A stretch of DNA of 64,000 bases from Reticulitermes speratus (GCA_021186555.1 JAJKFL010000013.1:32444743-32508742), one strand, 5' to 3'; shown: positions 22,570 through 33,882, counted from the first letter of the stretch. The notes: generated by a model not told the origin, from the sequence alone. Program-made: numbers and translations.

Positions 22570-25500
22570 CTAAATGCAGTAGAAAACTCTCCTAAAAGCT
22601 TTGGACACTCCCCGCGGCCTCTTGGAAAATTTTGCGCCAGTATCAGATAACACTTCAATGCACTTGTTCCCGTTCCTCTTAGCGACGTCCAGCGCCGTGG
22701 AACCGCTGTAGTCCCTCAGGTTTGGCGGCGCCCCTTTCTCGAGGAGGATGCTCACACAGTCCGCGTGTCCGCTGTCTGCAGCCCAGTGCAGTGCCGTGTA
22801 ACCCTTCTTGTTCCGCGCGCGAGTGTCGCAATGATTATCAAGAAGTAGCTCGATGCAACTAAAGTGGCCATGCGCGGCTGCTAAGTGAAGTGCTGTGTCT
22901 CCATAAACTGTCTTTGTGTTCGGGTCTGCCCTGTGCTCCAGCAAGGTTTTCAAGCACTGTAAGTGGCCCATTTTGGCGCAGACATGCAGGGCGGTCTTTC
23001 CACGGTAGTTTACCGCATTGATGTCGCAGTCGTATAGTAGCAGAAGTTCCGCGCAAAGTGCGTTGCCGCAGAACGCAGCGGCATGTAAAGGAGTGTATCC
23101 TTTGAGCGTCTTCTTCTTTACATCGGAGCCACCATCAAGTAGAATTTTGACACAAGAGATTTGTCCCTCAACAGCGGCTACAAATAACGGTGACTCCAAA
23201 TTTCTGTTTGTGGCGTGTATATTAGCACCATGACTAAGTAATTTCTTTACCGCCGTGACGTCACCATTCATTGCTGCCACATGTAACGCAGTATCTCCGT
23301 CTGCATCCCGGTTGTTGACGTCAATCCCTCTGCCCAGGACAGTGTTAATAGTCTCCTTATCTCCACCGTCGACGGCGAGGTGGAGTGATGTGGCTCGTCG
23401 CCGTGTAGTGGCTTTGATATTAGCACCATTTTCAAGTAGCAATGCAATACATTTTGAATGGCCGTAAACGGAAGCTACGTGAAGTGGACTGGTGCCTTCG
23501 TCTGAGCTCAGATTAATACCTGCACCTTTATCGATGAGTTCTTTTATGCACTCCACATGTCCGTTTTCTGCTGCTGAGACCATTGCGGTTTTACCGGCCT
23601 TGTTTTGAACATTTGGGTCTACACCTTTATTCAAGAGCATCTTCAGACAATTAACGTGACCTCCTTGAGCTGCGAGGTGCAAGGCTGTGGTTCCGTCAGA
23701 CCTTATAGCATTTACATCAGCACCGTATTTTATCAAACATGCCATACACCCCATCATCCCAAATGCTGTTGCACTTTGCAGCACTGAGGTCCCGTCATTT
23801 GTTTTCTTGGTTAGGTCTGCTCCCTTGTCGAGGAGAGCTTTAACACAACTGACATTCCCTGTGACGGCAGCAAAGAAAAGGGGCGTTGCTCCAATGTCGT
23901 TTGTGATTTCTATGTCTGCTCCGTAGTCGACAAGCATATTTACGCATTGAACATGACCATTCTGTGCTGCAACGTGTAGCGCTGAAGTCCCATGTTCAGT
24001 TTTGACACTTTTGTTAGCTCGTTTTTCAAGCAGAACTCTCAAACAATCTGCCTGTCCAAATTCTGCTGACAGGTACAATGGCGTGCATCCACTGCAATTC
24101 TTCGCTTCTATGTTCGCATCGTTTTCAATAAGAGTCTTCAGAATCTCCCATTTTCCCTCCTTTGACGCTGTGTGGATGGCCATATCTCCATTCGGAAGTG
24201 TAGAATGTATATCTGCCCCATTTTGTAATAAATGTGTTATTACTTTTGAAAATCCAGACGCTGTTGCCATATGCACTGCGGTAGCTCCTCTGTTGTTTCT
24301 GTTATTAATATCCGAACCTGCAGCCAACAATCTGAGAACGCATTCGAGATGGTTTTCCAGTATTGCTACGTGTAATGGCGTGTTCCCTTGCCGATTAGTG
24401 GCCTGTATATTTGCTCCGTTTTCTATTAACAAATCTAGGGATTCGATATCTCCACGGGCAGCTGATATATGCAAAGCGGTATCTCCGTCTTCGTCAATCT
24501 GGTTGACATCAGAACCTCTCCTCAACAACAATTTGGTGCCGTCAACATGTTGTCCCATTACAGACGCTTGCAGTACTGTTGTTCCGTATAGTGCTCTTGC
24601 GTCTAAATTAGCTCCTTTATCCAGGAGGAATTCGATGCAATTTATGTCACCCTTGGACGCAGCCACATGAAGAGCCGTGCTACGAACGCCAACATTAATG
24701 TCAATACCTTTGTCCAAGAATAATTTTAAGCAGTTTACATGTCCTTCTAGTGCTGCCATATGGAATGCAGTTGCTCCCTGTTCGTTCACAACACCTGAGT
24801 TTGCTCCGTGGTCCATGAGAAACTCAATACAATGAAAATGACCTCGTGATGCAGCAGCGTGGAGTGCTGTACCTTGACCCCCACATTCGGCTTCCAGGTC
24901 AGCACCCTTTTCATTCAACCGTCTCAGACATTCCACATAACCTCCATATGCGGCGAGATGGACTGCCGTGGCACCCTGTTTGTTTCTTACCGACATATCG
25001 GCTCCCTTTTCTAAGAGGCACTTTACGCATGTCGCGTGACCTCTAGAGGATGCCAAATGCAGCGTATTGCTTCCATCGTCAATCGTGGCGTTACAATCGG
25101 CACCTTTCTCAATTAACAATTTGGCGCATTCTAAGTGCCCATGTACGACAGCTCTGTGTAAAGGTGTGGCTTTCGAGACGTTCCTAGCATTATAATCTGC
25201 TCCATGATCCAACAAAAGAGCGATGAACTCTGCATAGCCATTCGCTGCTGCAACATGTGCCGGTGTGTTTCCTTCAGAGTCCTGGATATTGACGTCAACG
25301 CTGTCGGTATCTGCCAGCAGCTTTGCACAATCAAAATTATTGTCGCGGACTGATAAGTGAAGAGGTGTTGACCCTTGATTGTTTCTTATATTTGGATCCG
25401 CACCGTTGTCTAGCAATGTGGCAACACAGTTGGGGTGTCCTGCAGATGCTGCAATATGGAGAGAAGTATACCCTTTAAAACTGCGTTCGTTCACATTAGA

Positions 25501-26862
25501 GCCTCTCCCTAGAAACAGCTTCACGTAGTGATCGAAACCCTCGAACGCTGCCTGAAGCAGCGGAGTCGCTCCATGTCGATTTCTTGCTTGAACATCTGCC
25601 CCGTTGTCTAAGAGGTAAGCAATGCAATTGGAATGATTACTGGACACAGCCACATGGAGGACTGTTCCTTGACCGTCAAGATTCTGATTGACGTCACAAC
25701 CTTTCTCTACCAGTGTTTTGATAACATTCAAGTGACCTTCCGTAACCGCTATATGACACGCTGTCTCTACTTCGAGGTCTTTGCTTGTAACCCTTCCATT
25801 GTGCTCCAGTATGATGGCCACGCACTCGGAATATCCACCTTTCGATGCTATGTGAAGTGCATTGTAGCCCTCCTCGGAAGTGATGGTCGGGTCCGCTGAG
25901 TTCTCTAGCAGTAACGTAATGCAATTAATGTGCCCACTGGCGGCAGCTTTGTGCAAGGGCGTTTCTCCTCTTTTGTCTTGAAAGTTTACTTTCGCTCCTG
26001 AATCAATCAGTGCTCTGACACAGTCAATGTTTCCAGCTTGAGCAGCGACGTGTATTGCAGATTCCCCTTCCTTGTTCGTGGCGTTTGGGTCAGCTTTCCT
26101 TTCTAACAGCATCCTAATGCATTCAATGTATCCCACAGCTGCTGATATATGGAGACAGGTTGAGCCGTCCACGGTTCTGGCTTCAACGTCAATGTTGCCT
26201 TCCAGCAAGACTTTCAGGCAATCAGATTGTCCACTCCTGGCTGCTGCGTGCATGGCGGTGTTCCCATCATTGTCAAGCTTCATCGGTTCTACACCATTCT
26301 CAAGCAGAAGCTTTAGGCACAGAAGATTTCCTTCCAGCACACAATAATGCAAAGCGGTGAATCCATTCTTGCTGACTGCATGCACGTCTGCACCGTTAAC
26401 CAGTAATAACTGAACGACTTCAATGTCTCCTTTATTCGCTGCCAAATGAAGGGCTGTTTCACCATTTTCGGTGGCCAGGTTGACATTAGCACCTTCTTGG
26501 ATTAGCAGCTTGGCGCAGTCGTTGTAGCCTCTGAGGGTAGCAATGTGTAAAGCAGTCAACCCATTTTCGTTCGTGCAGTCTAGCCCAGCGCCACTGTCCA
26601 GCAGAAAGTGGACACACTGGGCCCTTCCATAGTCGCACGCGATGTGAAGCGACGTGTTACCCTTGTTGTCTCTGATGTCTGGATCTGTTCCGCGCTCCAG
26701 CAGTAGTCGAATGCAATGTGTATGTCCATACCCCGTCGCGATGTGTAACGCTGTCTCCCCGAACTGATTACGCCTGGTGATGTGCTCTCCTTCGTCCAGT
26801 AGACGGCAGAGTTCTGCCTCGTCTCCGGCTCCTGCAGCCTCGTGCAGTAAGGAGTTCCCCAT
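22570..26862 (-). CDS. Giant ankyrin-repeat protein, 1430 residues, 43 repeats, single coding exon
   Basis: One uninterrupted frame from ATG at 26862 to the stop at 22570. The protein is almost nothing but 33-residue ankyrin repeats: I count 43 in register from residue 1 to about 1418, each with the G.TALH.A...GH..C...LL..GA..N pattern. Thirty-two of the 43 carry cysteine at the first position of the second helix (as in HCIRLLL, DCVRALI), where the consensus usually has valine. There is no transmembrane segment, kinase, SOCS, death or latrotoxin-type N-terminal domain. The short C-terminal tail is basic and hydrophobic (VSKAFRRVFYCI). Such arrays act as scaffolds for protein binding; the partner is unknown. 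The ATG lies two bases after a strong splice acceptor (TTCTTCTCCTAG), so a non-coding first exon further right is likely and a prokaryotic origin is less so. All repeats on one exon is unusual for a host ankyrin gene and suggests expansion within an exon or an old retrocopy. Confidence 0.93.
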   Translation of the reverse strand: MGNSLLHEAAGAGDEAELCRLLDEGEHITRRNQFGETALHIATGYGHTHCIRLLLERGTDPDIRDNKGNTSLHIACDYGRAQCVHFLLDSGAGLDCTNENGLTALHIATLRGYNDCAKLLIQEGANVNLATENGETALHLAANKGDIEVVQLLLVNGADVHAVSKNGFTALHYCVLEGNLLCLKLLLENGVEPMKLDNDGNTAMHAAARSGQSDCLKVLLEGNIDVEARTVDGSTCLHISAAVGYIECIRMLLERKADPNATNKEGESAIHVAAQAGNIDCVRALIDSGAKVNFQDKRGETPLHKAAASGHINCITLLLENSADPTITSEEGYNALHIASKGGYSECVAIILEHNGRVTSKDLEVETACHIAVTEGHLNVIKTLVEKGCDVNQNLDGQGTVLHVAVSSNHSNCIAYLLDNGADVQARNRHGATPLLQAAFEGFDHYVKLFLGRGSNVNERSFKGYTSLHIAASAGHPNCVATLLDNGADPNIRNNQGSTPLHLSVRDNNFDCAKLLADTDSVDVNIQDSEGNTPAHVAAANGYAEFIALLLDHGADYNARNVSKATPLHRAVVHGHLECAKLLIEKGADCNATIDDGSNTLHLASSRGHATCVKCLLEKGADMSVRNKQGATAVHLAAYGGYVECLRRLNEKGADLEAECGGQGTALHAAASRGHFHCIEFLMDHGANSGVVNEQGATAFHMAALEGHVNCLKLFLDKGIDINVGVRSTALHVAASKGDINCIEFLLDKGANLDARALYGTTVLQASVMGQHVDGTKLLLRRGSDVNQIDEDGDTALHISAARGDIESLDLLIENGANIQATNRQGNTPLHVAILENHLECVLRLLAAGSDINNRNNRGATAVHMATASGFSKVITHLLQNGADIHSTLPNGDMAIHTASKEGKWEILKTLIENDANIEAKNCSGCTPLYLSAEFGQADCLRVLLEKRANKSVKTEHGTSALHVAAQNGHVQCVNMLVDYGADIEITNDIGATPLFFAAVTGNVSCVKALLDKGADLTKKTNDGTSVLQSATAFGMMGCMACLIKYGADVNAIRSDGTTALHLAAQGGHVNCLKMLLNKGVDPNVQNKAGKTAMVSAAENGHVECIKELIDKGAGINLSSDEGTSPLHVASVYGHSKCIALLLENGANIKATTRRRATSLHLAVDGGDKETINTVLGRGIDVNNRDADGDTALHVAAMNGDVTAVKKLLSHGANIHATNRNLESPLFVAAVEGQISCVKILLDGGSDVKKKTLKGYTPLHAAAFCGNALCAELLLLYDCDINAVNYRGKTALHVCAKMGHLQCLKTLLEHRADPNTKTVYGDTALHLAAAHGHFSCIELLLDNHCDTRARNKKGYTALHWAADSGHADCVSILLEKGAPPNLRDYSGSTALDVAKRNGNKCIEVLSDTGAKFSKRPRGVSKAFRRVFYCI

Positions 26863-26864
26863 GT

Positions 26865-26882
26865 CTAGGAGAAGAAAGCAGA
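26865..26882 (-). other. Splice acceptor just upstream of ankyrin start codon
   Basis: Minus strand reads CTGCTTTCTTCTCCTAG then AC and ATGGGG. The pyrimidine tract and AG (26866-26865) form a good 3' splice site, which places the start codon at the very beginning of an exon. Confidence 0.65.
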
Positions 26883-27402
26883 TCAGTTTACTATTTTCCC
26901 TGCTTACTGATCCACCGAATATTCTGCCTGTCCTTCAATTTACTCCTCTAAATATACTCGTATACTCTTACATATGTACACACAAAGATGCAGGCGTCTA
27001 ACCATTATTTATCCACAGACATATTTGTATCCGTCTATTCACACATCCATGCACTCACTTGACCATCCGTGCCTGTGTATGTCTAAGAGGCTATTATGAC
27101 TGTTAATCATATACCGTATGTTTGTCAAGTAACTAAGTGCTTCCTAATTCACAAGTGATGCAAACATTATAGGCCTATTACGGTATAATCATTACATTTG
27201 TCATATCCGTCTGTAAGTTTGTAGTTTTATTACACTCGTGTCTGCAACGTTTCTTCAGTTCCGTAAGTAAGGGGAAGGTGAAAAAGAACGCAGTTCACAG
27301 AGGGTAAAAATTCCTTTTTCTGCAACTGCTAGATATAAAACTTTTGGACCAGTGAGAGACGAAGTAAACAACACAAGCAATGTCTGTATAACGTAACATT
27401 GT
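26883..27402. other. Probable intron or upstream region of ankyrin gene
   Basis: No recognisable element or exon. The first exon of the ankyrin gene could not be located. Confidence 0.4.
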
Positions 27403-27902
27403 GGCGCGTTCGCGTAACCAGTTTTGCCATGGAAAAGCAATAAGTATTACATATTATGAGTGTGTGTCTCTCTGTAGCCCTAGCTATCCAGCATGCCAGG
27501 CGCATGCGCTGTACTATATTGTCATCTGTGGCCTGTCCGGCTGTACCATATTTTTCCACATTATCTCATAAACGGCACAGTTTCCGGAAAAAGGCAATTG
27601 AAAATAAAACGTGTTTTGAGTTTCTCTACAAAATTGTCTGAAACATTTCTCATTATAAAAAGAATTCAGCGAGATAGTGTCATAAATGTACATAGGTATT
27701 CATGTAAAGTACCGTTATTCTTGTCATATTTTAATGAAACTCGAAATTTCTCGATAGATTTTGGAAAAATACGCAAATTTCAAATTTCATAAAAATCCGT
27801 CCGGTAGGAGCGGAGTTGTTCCATACGGATAGAATTACGAACAGACAGACAGACAGACATGACGAAGCTCATAGTCGCTTTTCGCAATTTTGCAAACGCG
27901 CC
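27403..27902 (+). mobile_element. MITE with GGCGCGTTYGC terminal inverted repeats
   Basis: Ends are GGCGCGTTCGC at 27403-27413 and GCAAACGCGCC (reverse complement GGCGCGTTTGC) at 27892-27902, giving about 500 bp. Near the right end is a (GACA)n run followed by TGACGAAGCTCATAGTCGCT. It is the reference copy for 16085-16576, and 40455-40700 is a partial relative. No coding capacity. Confidence 0.8.
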
Positions 27903-28229
27903 TAAAAATAGTGGGAAAAATTGCGACATGAGAATCTTCATTACTTGCAGTGTTATATTTTGTTATTATGATCAGATCAAGGAATATGAGTTTCGTGTGA
28001 CAAACAGCATGTATAAAAAAAAATTTGAAATATGAACGTAAATGTGGTTACTAAACCCCGGGGGAAAGTGCCTTTTGGGAGACCTAGGTGTAGATGGGAG
28101 GGTAGTACCAACGTGAATCTTCCGATAGAGCAGTGAGAGTTGAGATTGTGTACTAAACTGAAATGGCTTATAATAGCGTGTTACGAGGAGTATTTTTTGT
28201 GCAGTAAAATTTTGGATTTGTATCCAGTA

Positions 28230-28449
28230 CAGTCGTTTCTGCAATAATGTGATGACTGTTTCTTGTGATACCTCACGATATAAAAAACTGCGTAATGAAA
28301 GTACTAGGGCTTATGGAAGAAATAAGTCACGTTAATCACTGAAATCGCGTAATAACCAAAACGCGTATACAGAGGTACGCGTTATAAAACACTGTTCACG
28401 TTATATCCAATTCGCGTTAACGAAACACGCGTAATAGCAGAACTGACTG
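28230..28449. mobile_element. pogo/Tigger-like MITE, 220 bp, TA target duplication
   Basis: Terminal inverted repeats CAGTCGTTTCTGCAATAA and, at the right, its inverse ending AGCAGAACTGACTG, flanked by TA on both sides (28228-28229, 28450-28451). The interior is rich in ACGCGTT words. It is non-coding. Confidence 0.7.
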
Positions 28450-29799
28450 TACTTCTACATAGAAATGTGTCTGTTCTGTCCAATTCTGTTTCCTACCGCG
28501 GTTATAAACAGAACACCACAGATATTATGAATTTTATGTTATCATACCGTGCATATTCTTACAATCAATACATCAACCAACATATGCACTTAATAATACA
28601 TATTCAGAAGCAATTATAAAACGTCTACAAGTTTCGGCACTGGGAAGCTGTCATAAGGGAGTTATTTAGAACAAAAGTAGTAACTGAGCCAACAGCTAAT
28701 CTAGGTTTTGTCTCCCTTCTTAAAATTATTAAAATATTAAAATTCTAAAACGTACAAATTTAATAATCATAAAATTACAATTCTGTAAATTTAAAATTTT
28801 TAAAATGAGCCGTTTTAGGTATAAGTTCATAGCTGTTTGTATACTGTATGAAGTATGCATACAAACATCTGTCTCGATCTTATGTGAGCCGAAGGGATCT
28901 CGTAGTGATGGAGCGTGTGAAGTGCCTCGTGAGATTCACTGTGCACTCTTGCCAGTAGCTATGGTAATCAAGGCTGTTAAAGCGATGCGCAAATATTACT
29001 GGACAGTTTCTGAATGCGATTAGAATCCTCAATCCCAGTTATTTTTTTAACGCATCATGTTACTTTAATTTCGTAATTTGAGTATTGGTTGGCCTTTAAA
29101 GTCATAGCTATGTTCTGGTATTCAGAAGGCAAGCAAACATATCCCGAGCGAAAAACGTGTACTTCTGCTCATAATGGTGTTGGATACTACGAATTAATCT
29201 GTACAGAGAACACACTGTTGAAATATCTTTATCTGTTTCTTATCAGCAGATCAGCAAATGACGCTATATATCCTGCAGGTGTTATCGACTGATAAGCTAT
29301 AGTGATGTCAACCTGTCCATGAAAATGCTAACATATATTGATTCTAGTTTCAAATGATTAAAGGCGTGTATAATACCTTCTTGTGTTTAAATTTCTTACT
29401 CTCGCGTTTAAATAATTTTCTTAAGTTAGACATATAATCATACACGTTCACTTTCATTTCGGTGTGCACAGTGTATACACACGATTAACAGTAACATTAC
29501 TAACTTCACGTGGGTAGAATCCTTAATTGAGAAGCTGATAGTCGTTAATTTTGTTAAACCGTTTGCCATTTATGTAAGTATTCTATTCTGAGACAGCTCA
29601 ACCCATTCCACCTCTTCACTCCATATTTCTGTAACACGCATTTTAATATTATATGCTTAGCTACGCTAATTTCTACGAATTTGACTGATGCCTTAAGGCG
29701 TTGTTACGTAATTTTGTTTATGTTTCTCATCTGTATGCGTGCTACATGCTTCGCTTGTCTCATTCTTCTTTACTTGATCATTGTAATGATATTTACATA
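28450..29799. other. Intergenic stretch, nothing recognised
   Basis: AT-rich. A 72-codon plus-strand frame at 28805-29023 has no recognisable family and may be a decayed element. No other signal seen. Confidence 0.5.
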
Positions 29800-29990
29800 T
29801 AGGTCCCATCCAGATTAATCTGGCTCAGGATACAGACCAGTGTTAGGCTCTTTTAAACACTGCAATAAACCTTCGGATTTCAGAACATATGGGGACTTAT
29901 GCAACGAGGTGAACAATTTTGGCTTCTGAAAGAGGGGCTTTGCTCCATGGAGATAACACCACTTTAGCATACTTAACAGATTGTCACCTT
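29800..29990 (+). mobile_element. Decayed LINE 3' end ([11 protein letters not shown] family)
   Basis: Contains GGCTCAGGATACAGACCAGT (from the coding end, 'AQDRDQW') and later GGCTTTGCTCCATGGAG from the 3' UTR, in the same order as in the better copies at 34633-35010 and 50583-50960. Confidence 0.5.
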
Positions 29991-31004
29991 CACAACATAG
30001 TTATCATATTGACTAATTGAATATTTATTATTTTCCATTAGATATCATATAGCAACACAGAAGTTTCTGAACAGGATGGCAATTTAATGTATTCTTGAAT
30101 TTATTTGCGAATGTTGCATTGTTTAATATGATAAAGCTAAAATTTGATTTGATATACATAGCAAATCTTTTTTTTGTTCCGATTCGTGAGTTATCCAGCC
30201 CGTAGCATCTCATTTTAGTCACTGAGCTACACGAATTATTTTTCAACTGGAGTACAATCACGTATTTTCAATGTCTGGCAAACAGATACGTGTTGAACTC
30301 TGAATGTACCTGTTTCAATCCGTGGAAGTCCTGCCTCCAGTTTCCCGGAGCCACTACACGTTTCTTGCAATCACCTTCTTTTAAAGCTGCGTCACACTGA
30401 ACACTCTAAGAACAGCAAGAAGAACTTACCAGTTCGCACAATAGAAAAAAGCAATCTCCATGCTAGCTTTCTTGGCGGTCCCCTCTTTGTGCTACCGGCA
30501 GCGATTATCGTCTCGCTGTTAATTTAACGACGTATGTTTATCTATTCCATCATATGACGTCATTGTACGTAGGAGATAGACTGTAAGATATAATTACGAA
30601 ACTTACTGTAAACATAGGATTTGCGTGTAGACTGGATGTAGACAAGTATCTTTCATGTTGTATTTTGTATATTTATAATATATTTTATTTAACGACGCTG
30701 TCAGGAGCTCTGACTACATAGATCCAAATTTTACGATGATATGAGTAAATAAATTGGAAAGGATTTGAAAGGGAACGGTCCTGGCCTACTATAAGGTGTT
30801 ATCACAGATTTGTTTTGAGAAACTGAAAAAAAAACGAAGAGCCCTTTAGATTACTCGGCATTGGGTCCGAAATTTGAACTGGGGACTTTCACAATAAGAA
30901 GCGGGTCCGAAATATTCACTTTTGTCTTATAAATATTCGAATCTGTATCAAAACCTCCAGTATATTTGGGTGTGTAAACGTTCCCACAAGAATAATGACC
31001 TTTA
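29991..31004. other. Intergenic stretch, nothing recognised
   Basis: AT-rich. No gene or element ends recognised. Confidence 0.5.
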
Positions 31005-31372
31005 ATGCTTATACAAGAATAATGACCGTTAATGCTTCCACAAGAATAAAGATCGTTAATGCTTCCACAAGAATAAAGACCGTTAATGCTTCCACTAGAA
31101 TAATGGTCGTTAATGCTTCCACAAGAATAATGGCAGTTAATGCTCCCACAAAAATAATGACCGTTAATGCTTCCACAAGAATAATGACCGTTAATGCTTC
31201 CACAAGAATAATGACCGTTAATGCTTCCACAAGAGTAAAGACCGTTAATGCTTCCACAAGAATTATGGTCGTTAATGCTTCCACAAGAATAATGGCAGTT
31301 AATGCTCCCACAAGAATAATTACCGTTAATGCTTCCACAAGAATATAGACCGTTAATGCTCCCATAAGAATT
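31005..31372. repeat. 27-bp minisatellite, left part
   Basis: About 13 units of 27 bp with CCGTTAATGCTTCCACAAGA followed by ATAATGA (for example 31028 to 31055). Because 27 is a multiple of three and units lack stops, the array reads through on both strands as nine-residue repeats (CGSINGHYS on minus, ASTRIMTVN on plus). The array resumes at 32325. Confidence 0.95.
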
Positions 31373-31375
31373 AAT

Positions 31376-32322
31376 TCTTTGTATAAGCGAGTGGATTACA
31401 GCTCTTTCGGCCGTCTCTCGCATCCTCTTCTCCAAACCTCCCTATTTTGCCATTGGTCATCTTCTAAACCCCTTCTATGCATGTCCTTTTCGACTTGCTT
31501 CGTCCAGTCTTCTGGGGTTCTACCTCTTTTTCGTCTACAGGATGGGTGCCACTGAAGTATCTTCTTTGGCCAACGATGATCTCCCATTCTTCTAACATGC
31601 CCGTACCACTTAAATCGTCGTTCTTCCATTTTTTCTATCACATTTGTTCCCCTATTGATTCTTCTCTTTATTTCTTCATTGGTGATCCTTTGCAGTCTTG
31701 ATACCCTACAGCTTCTTCTCATAAAGTCCATTTCTACAGCTTCCAGGCTTTGTTTGGCCCTCTTCGATATTTCCCAACCCTCCGATCCGTATAGCAATAT
31801 GCTTCCTACTACTGTCACATATATTTTTCCTAGTCTGTTTCTTGATGTTGTTTGCCCAAGAGATGGAATTTAATTTATTTATTGCTTGCTTAGCTTGACC
31901 TATCCTATTCGATAATTCTTTTTTACTGGATCCTTCACCCGAGATAGCAACTCCTAAATATTTGTAATCGTCGCAAACCTCGATGACCTGACCATTTATT
32001 TTCAAGTTGTTGTTCTGTCGATCCCCCACAACTAGATATTTCGTTTTGGCGAAGTTTACTTTCAGACCGGCTCTGTCATAAGTTTCAGAAATTTTTCGCA
32101 TCTTGTATTCTATATCATATTCGTCGGCTGCTATCAAAATGTAATCATTCATCCATTCCTTCAGTATATCGTTAACATATATGTCAAACAATGTTGGTGA
32201 CAAACAGCATCCCTGTCTCAGACCTTTCGTTGGTCTTATGACTGGAGAGAGTCTTTTCCCACCTTGATTCTTGTTTTCAGGTCCTTATACATTCTCTTTA
32301 TTGCAGTTACATATTTTCCGTG
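31376..32322 (-). mobile_element. LINE fragment (reverse transcriptase C-terminal part) inside the 27-bp array
   Basis: The minus strand encodes the second half of a non-LTR retrotransposon protein. In order it has RPTKGLRQGCCLSPTLFDIY (motif B region, 32205-32270), AGLKVNFAKTKYLVVG and DDYKYLGV (32000-32110), then YGSEGWE, EERRFKWYGHVRRM and GRTPEDW near the C-terminus (31396-31818). The catalytic FADD segment has been lost in a deletion between KEW and the following AADEYD stretch. At least one frame shift separates 31706-32203 from 31396-31818. The 5' half and endonuclease are absent. It is flanked on both sides by the same 27-bp minisatellite. Confidence 0.8.
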
Positions 32323-32324
32323 AA

Positions 32325-32530
32325 TATAATGGCCGTTATTGCTCCCTTAAGAATAATGACCGTTAATGCTCCCATACGAATAATGGCCGTTAATGCTCCT
32401 ATAAGAATAATGATTGTTAATGCTCCCATAATGACCGTTAATGCTCCCATAAGAATAATGGCCGTTAATGCTCCCATAAGAATAATGACTGTTAATGCTC
32501 CCATAAGAAGAATAAAGGCCGTTAATGCGT
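32325..32530. repeat. 27-bp minisatellite, right part
   Basis: About seven units of the same family as 31005-31372 but with GTTAATGCTCCCATAAGAAT, i.e. the 'CTCCCATAAG' variant. That variant also appears as the last unit before the LINE at about 31360, so both parts come from one array. Confidence 0.9.
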
Positions 32531-33269
32531 TGCTTCAGCCCGCATATTTGATTTCAAATGCGTCTGAGAATTTCGATTTAATTTGGCATTTGGAGGCCTA
32601 TTACTGAATGCTGTTTGAGTGGGGGAGACAACGTTGATCTCTAGGTCCATCTTTTCTGTTTGTTTGCCCTTGGATTTCCGACTGGTTATAAAATAAATAC
32701 CAAAATTGTAGTGCATATGAACCAAATGTTATCGGAATATTTGATATTGTTTTCTGAAATGATGTCCATGGGTGATTCAGCAAGCAATGTTCAGCGTAAC
32801 TGGCCTGTGAATCTAACGAAAACTCCTCAGACTTGCATTACAGTTAACATATTTCCATATAATGACCGACATATTATATCAGTACCATGGGATACAGGTT
32901 AGGATTTTCTGAAAAATCCACAGCTAAGGTTTCCTGTTCTTTTGCTATGTACGTTAACATAATAATTGATAGTAGTTAAGAGTAGGGGAAGAATATGGCT
33001 CAAATAAACAACAGTTGCAAGCACGTTTCAGTCAGTATTGCAGTGTAAACCTTTTCCAAGCTTTCGAGCTTACTTGTATTTAGCAGCAAGGCACTTATTA
33101 GCGCATACTAGTGTTCTTTCCGTTTTTTTTATATATTTTCAGACTATTGGTGCTAATGTTGTGATGACATTTGTTTCTGTAAACACAGAAAAAAATTTGT
33201 TCTTTTTCAAAATAAGTTATGCCCCAAGTGTTCCACTATATTCGGACGGACTTTATATTACTAAGATAT
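32531..33269. other. Intergenic stretch, nothing recognised
   Basis: No gene or element recognised. Confidence 0.5.
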
Positions 33270-33400
33270 TTTTAAGATTTGAGGTTCTCACTGCGATGAC
33301 GATGCAGATTTCTATGTTCTGGGATGTGACGCCGTGTAGTCTGGTAGCAGTGTACCAACATTTCATAGAAACCTGCTGCCTTCACTCATAGGGTAGATAA
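33270..33400 (+). mobile_element. Dispersed repeat fragment (FWDVTPC family)
   Basis: Contains TTTGAGGTTCTCACTGCGAT and GGGATGTGACGCCGTGTAGT, which in frame read FEVLTAMT and FWDVTPC, a peptide signature I know from many insect repeats. Related pieces are at 19640-19790 and 49200-49390. Confidence 0.55.
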
Positions 33401-33585
33401 TATACAATAAATGTTTATTTCTAACCCATATCTTTCGACAAACGTCTGGGGCCAAGACAACGTGCAGGGACTGTACTGTTTTTCATTCCTCAGTGCTGTG
33501 TCGTAGCTGTAGATAAGGCTGAAGGTGAGATGATAAAGGTGCTAGACGGTGGCGCTGTGCCACCGTGTGGCTATGCAACAACTGA

Positions 33586-33882
33586 CTCGATACGCTACTT
33601 CGACAGGTATTTGCTACGGGCTGGACGGTCCGGGGATCGAATCCCAGTGTGGGTGAGATTTTCCGCACCCGTCCAGACCGGCCCTGTGGCCCTCCCAGCC
33701 TCCTATATAATGAGTACCGGGTCTCTTTCCCGGGGAATAAAGCGGCCTGGGCGTGGAGTTGACCAACCACCCTCATCTAGTGCCAGAGTTAAAGAAAGAG
33801 TAGAGCTATACTTCTACTCCCCCTCTGGGCCTTCATGGCCCGTTCTAGGGAGAACATCACCTTTATACCTTTTATACGCTTA
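33586..33882 (+). mobile_element. SINE family C (tRNA-derived)
   Basis: Head with B-box-like GGGGATCGAATCCCAGTGTG. The body has CCGTCCAGACCGGCCCTGTG, GGAATAAAGCGGCCTGGGCG and a 3' part with AAAGAAAGAGTAGAGCTATA and GGCCTTCATGGCCCG. Relatives are at 58600-58880 (minus), 48180-48450, 55785-55935 and 60230-60500 (plus, decayed). Confidence 0.8.

Noticed and set aside
22859-26360. Frames on the opposite strand of the ankyrin gene (for example 24002-24670, 222 codons)
   Set aside because: Antisense shadows of a repetitive coding sequence.
22570-26862. Latrotoxin-like toxin
   Set aside because: Length and ankyrin content are similar, but the conserved N-terminal region of latrotoxins is absent; the repeats start at residue 1.
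26854-26862. N-terminal myristoylation of the ankyrin protein (MGNSLL)
   Set aside because: The residue at position 6 is leucine, which does not fit the usual small or hydroxyl residue there.
28805-29023. 72-codon frame ending in KAVKAMRKYYWTVSECD
   Set aside because: No recognisable family and no gene signals; possibly a decayed element.
30851-31435. 194-codon frame with CGSINGHYS repeats
   Set aside because: Read-through of the 27-bp minisatellite into the neighbouring LINE.
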